From Lacinutrix sp. Bg11-31 (lineage in GTDB: Bacteria; Bacteroidota; Bacteroidia; Flavobacteriales; Flavobacteriaceae), in assembly GCF_002831665.1 (NCBI RefSeq), contig NZ_CP025118.1:682001-746000 (forward strand): DNA of 64,000 nucleotides. The letters run 5' to 3'. Below, piece after piece: positions 1 to 7,980 of the stretch (positions are counted from its first letter, which is position 1; each line of letters begins with the position of its first letter). The notes under the pieces were generated by a model. That model saw only the letters and a list, made by a program, of their open reading frames with translations. It made no database searches and was not told the DNA's origin. The translations under genes were made by a program, and so were the position numbers.

Positions 1-2
1 TG

Positions 3-134
3 AATTGGTTTAAAGAATATTATTTCTTTAAAATACAACTAAGTCATCCAGGAATTGCTAATTTTTTTAACGAAATAGGCTATATGCTGAAACTAAGATT
101 ATTCTCAAACTTATGTAATTATGACAGAAAATAA
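3..134 (+). CDS. 3' end of an upstream gene, unidentified
   Basis: An open frame runs in from before the window and gives 43 codons ending in TAA. It overlaps the start of the following nucleotidyltransferase gene by 14 bp, which suggests translational coupling and membership of the same operon. The visible tail is rich in Phe, Leu and Tyr, ends in a short basic segment, and shows no motif I recognise. The protein is truncated by the window edge, so its function cannot be assigned. The next gene makes a sugar-nucleotide enzyme, so a sugar-related role is possible but only inferred. Confidence 0.5.
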   Translation, partial: NWFKEYYFFKIQLSHPGIANFFNEIGYMLKLRLFSNLCNYDRK

Positions 135-1032
135 ACCAACTTTAGTGATTTTAGCAGCAGGAATGGGAAGCAGATATGGTGGCTTAAAACAAATGGATAC
201 ATTTACTCCTGAAGGCGATACTATTATAGATTTTTCTTTATTTGATGCAATACAAGCTGGCTTTGGTAAAATAGTTTTTGTTATTAGAAAAACTCTAGAG
301 AAAGAGTTTAAAACCATTTTTAATAAGAAACTATCAGGGAAATTAGAAGTAGAGTATGTGTTTCAAGAGTTAGAAAATGTTCCAGAAAAATATATAAACT
401 TAGAGAGAGTAAAACCTTGGGGAACAGGACACGCTTTGTTAATGCTTAAAGGTGTTATTAAAGAGAATTTTGCTGTAATTAATGCAGACGATTTTTATGG
501 TAGACAAGCTTTTAATGCTATAGCAGAAAAATTAAAACATACAAAAAAAGATAGCTACGATTTTTGTATGGTAGCATACGCTTTAAAAAATACGGTTTCA
601 AATAATGGCTATGTTTCGCGAGGAGAATGTACAGTTAATACTAAAGACTTTCTTATAGATGTAACCGAACGTGTTAGAATAGAACGAATTGATGGAGCAT
701 TAAAAAGAGAAGACGGAAAAGGAGGAATGATTTCTATTGATGAAAACACTACTGTTTCTATGAATATTTGGGGATTTACACCTAAGTGTTTTGAGTTTAT
801 CGATAAATTATTTTTAGAATTCTTGGAAGAGAATAAAAATAGTAACAAGGCAGAGTTCTATTTACCAGCTATTGTTAATAATATGATAACAACAGAAGTG
901 GCTTCGGTTAAAGTATTAGAATCAGACTCAAAATGGTTTGGAGTTACCTATATTGATGATAAATATAAGGTTGAAAAAGAGATTAATAAATTAAAAGAAA
1001 ATGGAGTGTATCCTTCAAAAATGTGGAACTAA
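121..1032 (+). CDS. Nucleotidyltransferase (NDP-sugar pyrophosphorylase type)
   Basis: This 303-residue protein has the GT-A-like nucleotidyltransferase fold. The N-terminal signature LAAGMGSRYGGLKQ spans residues 11-24 and would bind the NTP phosphates. GTGHA (101-105) and NADDFYG (121-127) match the base-contact and metal-binding segments of the family. Such enzymes join a sugar 1-phosphate to an NTP, releasing pyrophosphate. The next gene, almost abutting, is a NahK-like anomeric kinase, so the pair probably performs kinase-then-nucleotidyl transfer on a salvaged sugar, perhaps an N-acetylhexosamine. The sugar is inferred only from that pairing. No signal peptide is present, so it is cytoplasmic. 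It is probably co-transcribed with both neighbours. Confidence 0.8.
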   Translation: MTENKPTLVILAAGMGSRYGGLKQMDTFTPEGDTIIDFSLFDAIQAGFGKIVFVIRKTLEKEFKTIFNKKLSGKLEVEYVFQELENVPEKYINLERVKPWGTGHALLMLKGVIKENFAVINADDFYGRQAFNAIAEKLKHTKKDSYDFCMVAYALKNTVSNNGYVSRGECTVNTKDFLIDVTERVRIERIDGALKREDGKGGMISIDENTTVSMNIWGFTPKCFEFIDKLFLEFLEENKNSNKAEFYLPAIVNNMITTEVASVKVLESDSKWFGVTYIDDKYKVEKEINKLKENGVYPSKMWN

Positions 1033-1034
1033 TT

Positions 1035-2099
1035 ATGGAAGCGAATCTTTTAAAAACCATTTTTAATGCTTTTGATCATAAATCTAATTTTGTTAGTCAT
1101 TCCGAATTAAATTCAGGTCATATTAACGATACTTTTTTAATAAACACAGATTTTGGTAACAGGTACGTTTTACAAAGAATAAATCATCATGTTTTTATAG
1201 ACGTTGAAGGTTTAATAAATAATAAAGTCCTAATAAGTAACCATATAAAAAGTAAGTTTCCAAATTTTTCAGAACAAGAACTAAGTAGCAAAATTTTGCT
1301 CTTTGTTAAAGCACAAAATACAAAATTCTACTATCATAAGGAAAATGAGAATTATTGGAATTTAATGGTTTTTATTGATGATAGTATTACATATGAAGTT
1401 GTTGAAGATGAAGAAATAGCTTATGAAGGAGGTAAGCTTTTAGGAACATTTTTAAACCTAACTTCAGATTTTGATAGTAGTCAATTAATAGACGTTATTC
1501 CTGATTTTCATGATATGTCTTTCCGCTACAAGCAATACGTTTCTTCATTAACAAATGCCTCAAAAGAGCGATTAAAAAAGACGACAAAATATATAAGTGT
1601 TGTAGATGAATTAAAAGTAGAGATGCATATTCTTCAGGAGCTAAAAGAAGCTGGTAAAATTCCTATAAGAGTAACTCATAACGATACAAAAATATCTAAC
1701 GCTCTTTTTGATCAATATAAAAAAGGTATTTGCATGATTGATACAGATACTGTAATGCCTGGAATTATACATTACGACTTTGGTGACGCTATTAGAACTA
1801 TTTGTAATACTACAGCAGAGGACGAGAAAGACTTATCTAAAGTTGAATTTAATTTAAACTATTATAAAGCGTTTAAAAAAGGCTTTATAGAAAAAATGAA
1901 ATATTCTTTATCTCCAATTGAACTAGAGTATTTGCCTTTAGCTGCAAAAACAATGATTTTTATTATGGCACTTCGCTTTTTAACAGATTATCTAAATAAT
2001 GATGTTTATTATAAAACGAGGTATCCTGATCATAATTTAGATAGAGCAAAAAACCAGTTTAAACTAATAGAAAGTCTTTCTGAAAAGTTAGTATTTTAA
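1035..2099 (+). CDS. Phosphotransferase of the APH/NahK type (sugar 1-kinase candidate)
   Basis: The protein has a protein-kinase-like fold of the aminoglycoside phosphotransferase family, 354 residues from the ATG at 1035. A GTG at 1023 would add four residues and overlap the previous stop. The catalytic loop is HND at residues 215-217 within HNDTKISNALFD, with Asn222 as metal ligand. The segment DTDTVMPG and the YDFGD motif (about 247-251) supply the DFG-type magnesium site. This arrangement resembles N-acetylhexosamine 1-kinase (NahK), and the preceding nucleotidyltransferase supports anomeric sugar phosphorylation. Antibiotic phosphorylation is unlikely given the context. The gene converges on a LacI regulator 20 bp downstream. 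Confidence 0.75.
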   Translation: MEANLLKTIFNAFDHKSNFVSHSELNSGHINDTFLINTDFGNRYVLQRINHHVFIDVEGLINNKVLISNHIKSKFPNFSEQELSSKILLFVKAQNTKFYYHKENENYWNLMVFIDDSITYEVVEDEEIAYEGGKLLGTFLNLTSDFDSSQLIDVIPDFHDMSFRYKQYVSSLTNASKERLKKTTKYISVVDELKVEMHILQELKEAGKIPIRVTHNDTKISNALFDQYKKGICMIDTDTVMPGIIHYDFGDAIRTICNTTAEDEKDLSKVEFNLNYYKAFKKGFIEKMKYSLSPIELEYLPLAAKTMIFIMALRFLTDYLNNDVYYKTRYPDHNLDRAKNQFKLIESLSEKLVF

Positions 2100-2119
2100 A
2101 AAAGATTAACAAGATTTTT

Positions 2120-3130
2120 TTATTTTGAAGAATCTCTTAATACAATATCTGTATCTACAGTTTTAGAGGTTGTATCATTAATTTTATTTTCTAATTTATT
2201 TATTAATAATGTAGCTGCTTTTTCGCCTATAAGCTCTCCATGTTTACTAATTGTGCTTAGTGTTGGATTAGAATGTCTAGCCAAAATGCCATTAGAAAAA
2301 GCTAAAACAGATAAATCTTCAGGTATTTTTATGCCTTTATCTTGCGCGATTTTCATTGCAGCAATAGCAACAGATTCGTTTGAGGTAATTAAGGCATCAA
2401 ACGAATTATCAAACAATGGTTTTACAACCGACTCATGATTTTTATAATACATCTCATGCGTAGTAATAATTATAGATTCATCTTTCTTAAAATTATTATT
2501 ATTTAAACCCGATAAATAGCCTTCGTATATGGACTTTCCAATACTTAAATCCATATCAGTTCCAACAAAAGCTATCTTTTTACAGCCTTTCTTTTTTAGG
2601 TAGTTAACAGCGTTTGAAGAAGCCATAAAATCGTTAGTGATAACTTTATCACAATCTATTTCGTCTATAACACGGTCAAACATTACTAAAGGAATTTCGT
2701 TTTCTATACAAGAATATAAATGCTTATAATTTTGTTTTAGCTGTGTCTCTTCAGAAACAGATAAAATAAATCCATCAACAACACCTGTCGATAACATTTC
2801 TATTGTTTCTATTTCCTTTTGTAGAGATTCATTAGATATACAGGTAATTACTTTGTACTTATTTTGAGTTGCAGTTTTTTCAATTCCTTTTAATATTTGA
2901 GCAAAATAATAGTTAAGCATGTTTGGAATAATTACTCCAATAGTCTTAGTTCTTTGATTTTTTAAGCTTAAAGCATTAAAGTTTGGTGCGTAGTTTTTCT
3001 CTTTAGCATATGCTTTTATTGCATCAGCGGTAGGCTTACTAATCTCGTCACTATCGTTTAGTGCTTTAGATACAGTAGATATAGAAACATTTAAATGATT
3101 AGCAATATTTTTTAAAGTAATTTTTTTCAT
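2120..3130 (-). CDS. LacI family transcriptional regulator
   Basis: This 336-residue regulator has an N-terminal LacI helix-turn-helix (residues 2-21, ITLKNIANHLNVSISTVSKA) and a hinge helix. A periplasmic-binding-protein-like sensor domain follows, beginning around TKTIGVIIPNMLNYYF. LacI proteins bind palindromic operators and release them on binding a sugar or sugar phosphate. It lies tail to tail with the kinase/nucleotidyltransferase pair, so it may control that pathway or a sugar locus left of the window. Its effector is unknown. The start ATG is followed directly by the HTH, as is usual for the family. Confidence 0.9.
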   Translation of the reverse strand: MKKITLKNIANHLNVSISTVSKALNDSDEISKPTADAIKAYAKEKNYAPNFNALSLKNQRTKTIGVIIPNMLNYYFAQILKGIEKTATQNKYKVITCISNESLQKEIETIEMLSTGVVDGFILSVSEETQLKQNYKHLYSCIENEIPLVMFDRVIDEIDCDKVITNDFMASSNAVNYLKKKGCKKIAFVGTDMDLSIGKSIYEGYLSGLNNNNFKKDESIIITTHEMYYKNHESVVKPLFDNSFDALITSNESVAIAAMKIAQDKGIKIPEDLSVLAFSNGILARHSNPTLSTISKHGELIGEKAATLLINKLENKINDTTSKTVDTDIVLRDSSK

Positions 3131-3342
3131 GTTTCCAAAATAAGTAAATCTTGATTAATTGGTAAGGTACTTAAGATAGAAAAAAATGCATTAGACTCAA
3201 ATAGTAACGTGCTTAATTTTATCTATAGTTAATTTCGATGAAGAGTTAAATGCTTTCTTTGTAAAGAAAAGGCGTTTTATATATCGCTTTTTAATCAGTT
3301 AATTACAGTTATACTAATATCTTATTATCGGCATTAAAAAAT

Positions 3343-3373
3343 AAACCCTATAAACATTATGTTTATAGGGTTT
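3343..3373 (-). terminator. Intrinsic terminator downstream of tRNA-Ser
   Basis: A perfect 13-bp stem (AAACCCTATAAAC at 3343-3355 with 3361-3373) encloses the loop ATTAT. On the minus strand it follows the tRNA 3' end directly and leads into TTTATTTTTT, so it fits a rho-independent terminator for the tRNA transcript. Confidence 0.85.
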
Positions 3374-3375
3374 TG

Positions 3376-3460
3376 CGGAGAGTAAGGGATTCGAACCCCT
3401 GGAGGTATGACCCTCAACAGTTTTCAAGACTGCCGCATTCGACCACTCTGCCAACTCTCC
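3376..3460 (-). tRNA. tRNA-Ser (anticodon TGA)
   Basis: The minus strand folds as an 85-nt class II tRNA. The acceptor stem GGAGAGT pairs with ACTCTCC and the discriminator is G. The anticodon is TGA (plus-strand tca at 3424-3426) in the loop CTTGAAA. A long variable arm and the T-arm GGGGTTCGAATCCC are present. CCA is not encoded. It decodes UCA and, by wobble, other UCN serine codons. A strong terminator follows. Confidence 0.96.
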
Positions 3461-3553
3461 AAAGTGTCTATTCAAGCTATTGCCTGAATGCGGCTGCAAA
3501 TATAGTGTCCTTTTTAATTCTTTTCAAATAAAAGTGGTACTTTTTTTAAAAAA

Positions 3554-3943
3554 TTATCCTAAAATGGGAATTGGTTTCATTTGTGCGTTGACTGCCACGA
3601 ACTTAAAGTATCCAGTTACTGTTAATTCTCGATTGTAACTTTGCATGTGTTCCATGAAAATATCAACTTTTACCGTACAACTTGTGTTTCCTACTTTGTA
3701 AATTCTAGCAACAAGTTCAATAATTGTGCCTTCTGGGATTGGTTTTTCGAAATCTATTTTATCTGTAGATATTGTAACCACCTTTTTTCTACTAAATCTA
3801 GTAGCACAAATAAAAGATGCTTCATCCATCATGTGTAAAGCAGTTCCGCCAAATAATGTGTTGTAGTGATTTGTTGTGTTTGGAAAAATGGCTTTAAAAA
3901 TTTTAGTTTCTGATGCGTTAATTAATTCTTCGGTAGATTTCAT
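3554..3943 (-). CDS. Hotdog-fold acyl-CoA thioesterase
   Basis: The 129-residue protein is a single hotdog domain of the YciA/acyl-CoA hydrolase type. NHYNTLFGGTALHMMDEASF carries the conserved Asn/Gly and Asp of the family active site. The following strands (VVTISTDKIDFEKPIPEGT) match the substrate-facing sheet. It should hydrolyse acyl-CoA to CoA and fatty acid in the cytoplasm, probably as a hexamer as in relatives. It stands alone between the tRNA and the divergent nitroreductase, with a 90-bp gap shared with the latter. Substrate length cannot be judged. Confidence 0.85.
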   Translation of the reverse strand: MKSTEELINASETKIFKAIFPNTTNHYNTLFGGTALHMMDEASFICATRFSRKKVVTISTDKIDFEKPIPEGTIIELVARIYKVGNTSCTVKVDIFMEHMQSYNRELTVTGYFKFVAVNAQMKPIPILG

Positions 3944-4003
3944 ATCTATACTAATATCATTTTAATTTATTGGACATTGTAGTTTTAATTGCGAATGTAA
4001 TTC

Positions 4004-4011
4004 TATTTTTG
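4004..4011 (+). promoter_or_regulatory. Candidate Bacteroidota -7 element for the nitroreductase gene
   Basis: TATTTTTG fits the Bacteroidota -7 consensus TAnnTTTG and lies 22 bp before the ATG at 4034. A -33 TTTG partner at proper spacing is not clear, so this is only a candidate. Confidence 0.35.
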
Positions 4012-4033
4012 CATAAAATTATTATACAATTCT

Positions 4034-4663
4034 ATGAACGTAATTGAAGCACTAAAATGGCGTTATGCGACAAAATCTTTTGATAAGGACAAAATGGTTT
4101 CTAAAGAGAAATTAGATATTATTTTGAAGGCTTTTAATTTAACAGCAACTTCATATGGTTTGCAACCTTTAAAATTGTTAGTAATTGAAAATAAGAAGTT
4201 GCAAAAAGATTTGGTTTCTTGTTCAATGAACCAAGAGCAAGTTGCACAAGCTTCTCAGGTTTTAGTAATCTGTATTGAAACTCTAATTGATAAAGCATTT
4301 ATTGAAAACTATTTTAGTTTAGTTAAGTCTATTAGAAACACACCTGATGCCATTTTAAATCCTTTTAAAGATTTTTTAATTGATGATTTTGAAAGTAAAT
4401 CAGAAAGCGAAATTATAGAATGGTCTATAAAACAGGCATATATTGCATTAGGAAATTTGCTGACTGTTTGTGCTTTAGAGGGAATTGATGCTTGCCCAAT
4501 GGAAGGCTTTGATCCAACAGAATATGATAAAATTTTAAATTTGAAATTTAAAGGATTACAATCTGTTTTAGTATTGCCTATTGGTTATAGAGCAGCAGAT
4601 GATTTTATGGCTGAACTTAAAAAAGTTCGTAAAGATTTTAATGATAGTGTGATTGTAATGTAG
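4034..4663 (+). CDS. NAD(P)H-dependent oxidoreductase, nitroreductase family
   Basis: The protein is a 209-residue flavin-dependent nitroreductase of the NfsB/YdgI group. The N-terminal pattern ALKWRYATKSFDKDK (residues 6-20) is the FMN-phosphate binding Arg/Ser segment. TATSYGLQPLKLLVIEN and the later ACPMEGFDP segment are also family hallmarks. Such enzymes use FMN and NAD(P)H to reduce quinones, nitro compounds or flavins. The physiological substrate is not predictable. It is monocistronic by spacing, with 75 bp before a secreted thioredoxin-like gene. Confidence 0.88.
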   Translation: MNVIEALKWRYATKSFDKDKMVSKEKLDIILKAFNLTATSYGLQPLKLLVIENKKLQKDLVSCSMNQEQVAQASQVLVICIETLIDKAFIENYFSLVKSIRNTPDAILNPFKDFLIDDFESKSESEIIEWSIKQAYIALGNLLTVCALEGIDACPMEGFDPTEYDKILNLKFKGLQSVLVLPIGYRAADDFMAELKKVRKDFNDSVIVM

Positions 4664-4738
4664 TACAATATTTTGGCAAGATTATTGTTATATTATATAT
4701 TTTGTATACTATTGTAATGTATTAAGTCTAGATTTATT

Positions 4739-5200
4739 ATGAAAAAAGTGTTTTTTTTATTTTTCCTATGTGTTTCTTTAATTGGCTTCTCTCAAGATGA
4801 TGAGGAGTATTCAAATCTTAATTGGTTAACAGATTTTGATTCAGCTAAAAAAGAATCTTCTTCATCTAAAAAGCCAATACTTATATATTTTACAGGAAGT
4901 GATTGGTGTGGACCTTGTAAAATGCTGAAAAAGGATTTTTTTAACACTGAAGCTTTTGAAGCAAAAGCAGAAAATTTCGTTTTATTAATGATTGATATGC
5001 CTAGAAGACTAGATATTATAACACCTGAACAAAAAAAGAAAAATAAAGTATTAGTAAAAAAATACAATCAAAAAGGAGGCTACCCAAATCTAGTAGCATT
5101 AAATAATAATTTAAGTGTTATTGGTGAATTATCTGGTTATACCTTTTTAAGAGAAACAGATAGACATTTTGCTTTTATTGATATGCTTATAAAAAAATAA
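4739..5200 (+). CDS. Exported thioredoxin-like protein
   Basis: A signal peptide (about residues 1-18, cleaved near FSQD) is followed by a thioredoxin fold with active site WCGPC at residues 56-60. The segment between the active site and the cis-Pro loop (GGYPNLVAL) is lengthened by a Lys-rich insertion, as in the thioredoxin_7/DUF255-related class. It is expected to act as a periplasmic or secreted thiol oxidoreductase. It has its own terminator downstream. The partner is unknown, although a DsbD homologue lies at 49.8 kb in this window. Confidence 0.85.
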   Translation: MKKVFFLFFLCVSLIGFSQDDEEYSNLNWLTDFDSAKKESSSSKKPILIYFTGSDWCGPCKMLKKDFFNTEAFEAKAENFVLLMIDMPRRLDIITPEQKKKNKVLVKKYNQKGGYPNLVALNNNLSVIGELSGYTFLRETDRHFAFIDMLIKK

Positions 5201-5218
5201 TAGAGTTTTAAATTCTAT

Positions 5219-5257
5219 AAAAAGCCTTTTAAACTTTGTTTTAAGAGGCTTTTTTTA
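5219..5257 (+). terminator. Intrinsic terminator
   Basis: AAAAAGCC and GGCTTTTT arms around an AT-rich loop are followed by a T run. This ends the thioredoxin-like gene transcript 20-60 bp after its stop codon. Confidence 0.75.
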
Positions 5258-5303
5258 TTTTAGAAATTGAACTATTTTTGAACAACTAAAAAAAGATATA
5301 GAT

Positions 5304-6497
5304 ATGCCAGGATTTGAACGCTTTGGAGATTTAGAAAGAGAAGAACTACAAGATGTATTAGATAATGGTGTTTTAATGCGTTATGGTTTTGATGGTATGC
5401 GTAATGGACATTGGAAAGCAAAAGCATTAGAGGCAGAACTAAAAAATACATTAGAAAGCGATTACGTTCAATTAGTTTCTAATGGAACATCTGCAGTTTC
5501 TGTAGCATTAGCAAGTGCTGGTGTTGGAGCAGGAGATGAAGTGATTATGCCTACATTTACCTTTGTTGCTAGTTTTGAGGCTATTCTATTATTAGGAGCA
5601 ATTCCTGTTTTAGTTGATATTGATGATACTTTAGGCTTAGATGCTAAAGCAGTAGAAGCAGCAATTACATCTAAAACAAAAGCTGTAATGGTTGTGCAAA
5701 TGTGCGGAAGTATGGCGAATATGAATGCTTTATCTCAAGTTTGTACTAAACACAATTTACTTTTAGTTGAAGATGCTTGTCAAGCAATTGGTGGACGTTA
5801 TAATAATAAACCATTAGGAAGCATAGGTGATTTAGGTTGTTTTTCTTTCGATTTTGTAAAGACAGTTACTTGTGGAGAAGGTGGAGCAGTGATAACGAAC
5901 AATAAAGAGTATTATATAAATGCTGATGGTTTTAGCGATCATGGTCATGACCATATTGGAAGTGATAGAGGAGCAGAAACTCATCCGTTTTTGGGCTATA
6001 ATTTTAGAATTTCAGAATTACATGCAGCTGTTGGTTTAGCACAAATTAAACGCTTGCCTGAGTTTTTAGCTGTTCAGAAAAAAAACTATACAATACTAAA
6101 AGAGGCTTTATCTGAAATTCCAGAAGTTACTTTTAGAACAGTACCTGAAGGAGGAGAAGAAAGTTACGCCTTTTTTAATTTCTTTTTACCAGATTTAGAA
6201 ACAGCAAGAAAAACAATTGATGCTTTTAAAGAAAATGGAGTAGATGTATGTTGGAATTACTTTGACAATAATTGGCATTACGTGAGAAAATGGAACCATT
6301 TAAAAGATGCTAAATCTTTATTTCCTTTATCTAAAGATATTAAAGATGCTTTAAGCTTGTTAAGTGAAAAGACGTTTACTCAAAGTGACCATTATATTGG
6401 ACGAAACATATCGTGCCTTATTAAATTGTCTTGGACTGAAGAAGAGGTTAAATTGCGTGCAGAAAAAATGAAAGATGCGATATTAAAATCGCTCTAA
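5304..6497 (+). CDS. DegT/DnrJ/EryC1/StrS family PLP-dependent aminotransferase
   Basis: A 397-residue fold-type I PLP enzyme. PLP-phosphate and ring contacts are seen in SNGTSAVSVALA (about 59-70), PTFTFVAS (83-90) and LVEDACQA (154-161, Asp157 to pyridinium). The Schiff-base lysine is Lys186 in FDFVKTVTCGEGG. Characterised relatives aminate keto-sugars of nucleotide sugars. Here no glycan or LPS genes adjoin, so the substrate is uncertain. The ATG at 5304 gives a compact N-terminus. The gene is flanked by terminators on both sides, so it is a single-gene unit. Confidence 0.85.
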   Translation: MPGFERFGDLEREELQDVLDNGVLMRYGFDGMRNGHWKAKALEAELKNTLESDYVQLVSNGTSAVSVALASAGVGAGDEVIMPTFTFVASFEAILLLGAIPVLVDIDDTLGLDAKAVEAAITSKTKAVMVVQMCGSMANMNALSQVCTKHNLLLVEDACQAIGGRYNNKPLGSIGDLGCFSFDFVKTVTCGEGGAVITNNKEYYINADGFSDHGHDHIGSDRGAETHPFLGYNFRISELHAAVGLAQIKRLPEFLAVQKKNYTILKEALSEIPEVTFRTVPEGGEESYAFFNFFLPDLETARKTIDAFKENGVDVCWNYFDNNWHYVRKWNHLKDAKSLFPLSKDIKDALSLLSEKTFTQSDHYIGRNISCLIKLSWTEEEVKLRAEKMKDAILKSL

Positions 6498-6515
6498 TAC
6501 AAATAAGAGATTATT

Positions 6516-6553
6516 AAATCCCTTTTAGGCTTCGGCTTAAAAGGGATTTTTTT
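6516..6553 (+). terminator. Intrinsic terminator with UUCG tetraloop
   Basis: The 15-bp stem AAATCCCTTTTAGGC pairs with 6535-6549 and is capped by the stable loop TTCG (6531-6534). A run of T follows. It lies 19 bp after the aminotransferase stop. Confidence 0.9.
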
Positions 6554-6653
6554 TGTTTAAAAAAATATTATAGAAAATGTTAACCTATTGATTTTTGTAT
6601 CCATAAATAAGAAATAAACCGCTATTAACTATTTATTTTAAAAATCAAAAAAA

Positions 6654-7958
6654 ATGAATTTTCCTAAGAAAAACCACGAATTCAAAAAAGGTATTGGAAC
6701 TGCCTTGAGTAAAAACACACTTGCTCTATTAATTACATTGCTGCTTACATTAAGTAGTATGGCTCAAAATGGCATTAACTACAAAGCTGTTATAAAAGAT
6801 GGAGTAGGTAACATTATGGAATCTATACCTATAAGTGTTCAGTTTATTGTGTATGAAGGTTCGGCGCTAACTAATAATGTGTACCAAGAAAGTCATACTC
6901 TTAACACAGATGCTAACGGAATTATAATAGTTAATATTGGAGAAGGTATAACGGGAGATAATTTTTCTACAATTTCTTGGGAAACCGATAACCACTTTTT
7001 AAATGTACAGGTGAATATTGGTGCAGGATTAGTAGATTTAGGTACAACTGAGTTTAAAACTGTTCCCTATGCTTTAGTAGCTAAAGATATAGAAAATGCT
7101 ATTTGGGAAACCAATGGAATAAATGCTTTTTATAACGCAGGTAATGTTGGTATTGGTACTAATTCACCGCTTACTAAATTAGAAATATTAGGTTCTGGAA
7201 CCAATAGTACTTCTGCACGTATAACATCTCCAATTGGAACTTCATCTCTTGAATTTCTTCATCCTGACGCAGCAAAAACAGATTGGTCTATTGCTAGTGG
7301 AGTTACTACTAACGAACTTCAGATAGGAAGTTCAAACGATGATTTGATTTCAGGTAGTGTAAGATTAAGATTAAAACAAAATGGAGATATTACTATGGCA
7401 CAAAATGAAGGTCGTATTGGTATTGGAACCAATACACCAGTAAATCCTTTATCTGTGCTTCAATCAGCAGGTACAGCAAATACGGTTCGAGTAGAAAGTT
7501 TAGATCATCCTACAGGAAAAGATCTTTTAGAACTTATTGTTCCTTCGGGTTCCACATCTGGTTCGCAATTTATAGAAATGCAAAATGGAACTAATATTGT
7601 AGCTGCTGTAAATAGTGATGGGTCAGCTAAATTTAAATCTGTGCAATTTGAAGATAATTCTGTGCAAACCAAAGCAGCATTAGGACCAATTGCTTATGGT
7701 TTTGTGCAAAATACTGGTAATACATCTTCTGGTTCAGGGAACTATAGCTCCGCTTGGGTTGCAGCAAATAATAGATATGAAATTGCAATTACTGGAGAAA
7801 ATTATTTCTGGACACTCTATACTACTAATGTTACGACTACTTCTTCTTCTGTTAATAGATTACGCGTAAATAGTGCAGGAGGAAAATTACTAGTTTATCT
7901 CTACAACTCAGCAGGAACATTAATTCAAGGTGATTTTCAGTTTATCACCTATAAATAA
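6654..7958 (+). CDS. Exported surface protein with tail-fibre-like repeats
   Basis: This 434-residue protein has a long n-region and signal peptide (hydrophobic about 22-37, cleavage near SSMAQN). An N-terminal domain beginning NYKAVIKDGVGN is shared with the gene at 9847. Two GIGTNSP/GIGTNTP motifs (VGIGTNSPLTKLEI and IGIGTNTPVNPLSV) follow. They resemble repeats that precede tail-fibre or adhesin segments in Bacteroidota surface proteins. No T9SS C-terminal signal is evident. It heads a run of four exported proteins in one direction with short gaps, so it probably belongs to one surface-structure operon. The molecular role is unknown. Confidence 0.7.
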   Translation: MNFPKKNHEFKKGIGTALSKNTLALLITLLLTLSSMAQNGINYKAVIKDGVGNIMESIPISVQFIVYEGSALTNNVYQESHTLNTDANGIIIVNIGEGITGDNFSTISWETDNHFLNVQVNIGAGLVDLGTTEFKTVPYALVAKDIENAIWETNGINAFYNAGNVGIGTNSPLTKLEILGSGTNSTSARITSPIGTSSLEFLHPDAAKTDWSIASGVTTNELQIGSSNDDLISGSVRLRLKQNGDITMAQNEGRIGIGTNTPVNPLSVLQSAGTANTVRVESLDHPTGKDLLELIVPSGSTSGSQFIEMQNGTNIVAAVNSDGSAKFKSVQFEDNSVQTKAALGPIAYGFVQNTGNTSSGSGNYSSAWVAANNRYEIAITGENYFWTLYTTNVTTTSSSVNRLRVNSAGGKLLVYLYNSAGTLIQGDFQFITYK

Positions 7959-7980
7959 TAATCAACTAAACATTAAAATT

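Noticed and set aside
1035..2099. Aminoglycoside resistance gene
   Set aside because: The APH fold is shared by sugar kinases; pairing with a nucleotidyltransferase and a LacI gene favours sugar metabolism.
3314..3499. Open frame over tRNA-Ser on the minus strand
   Set aside because: The translation is simply the tRNA gene and its terminator read as codons.
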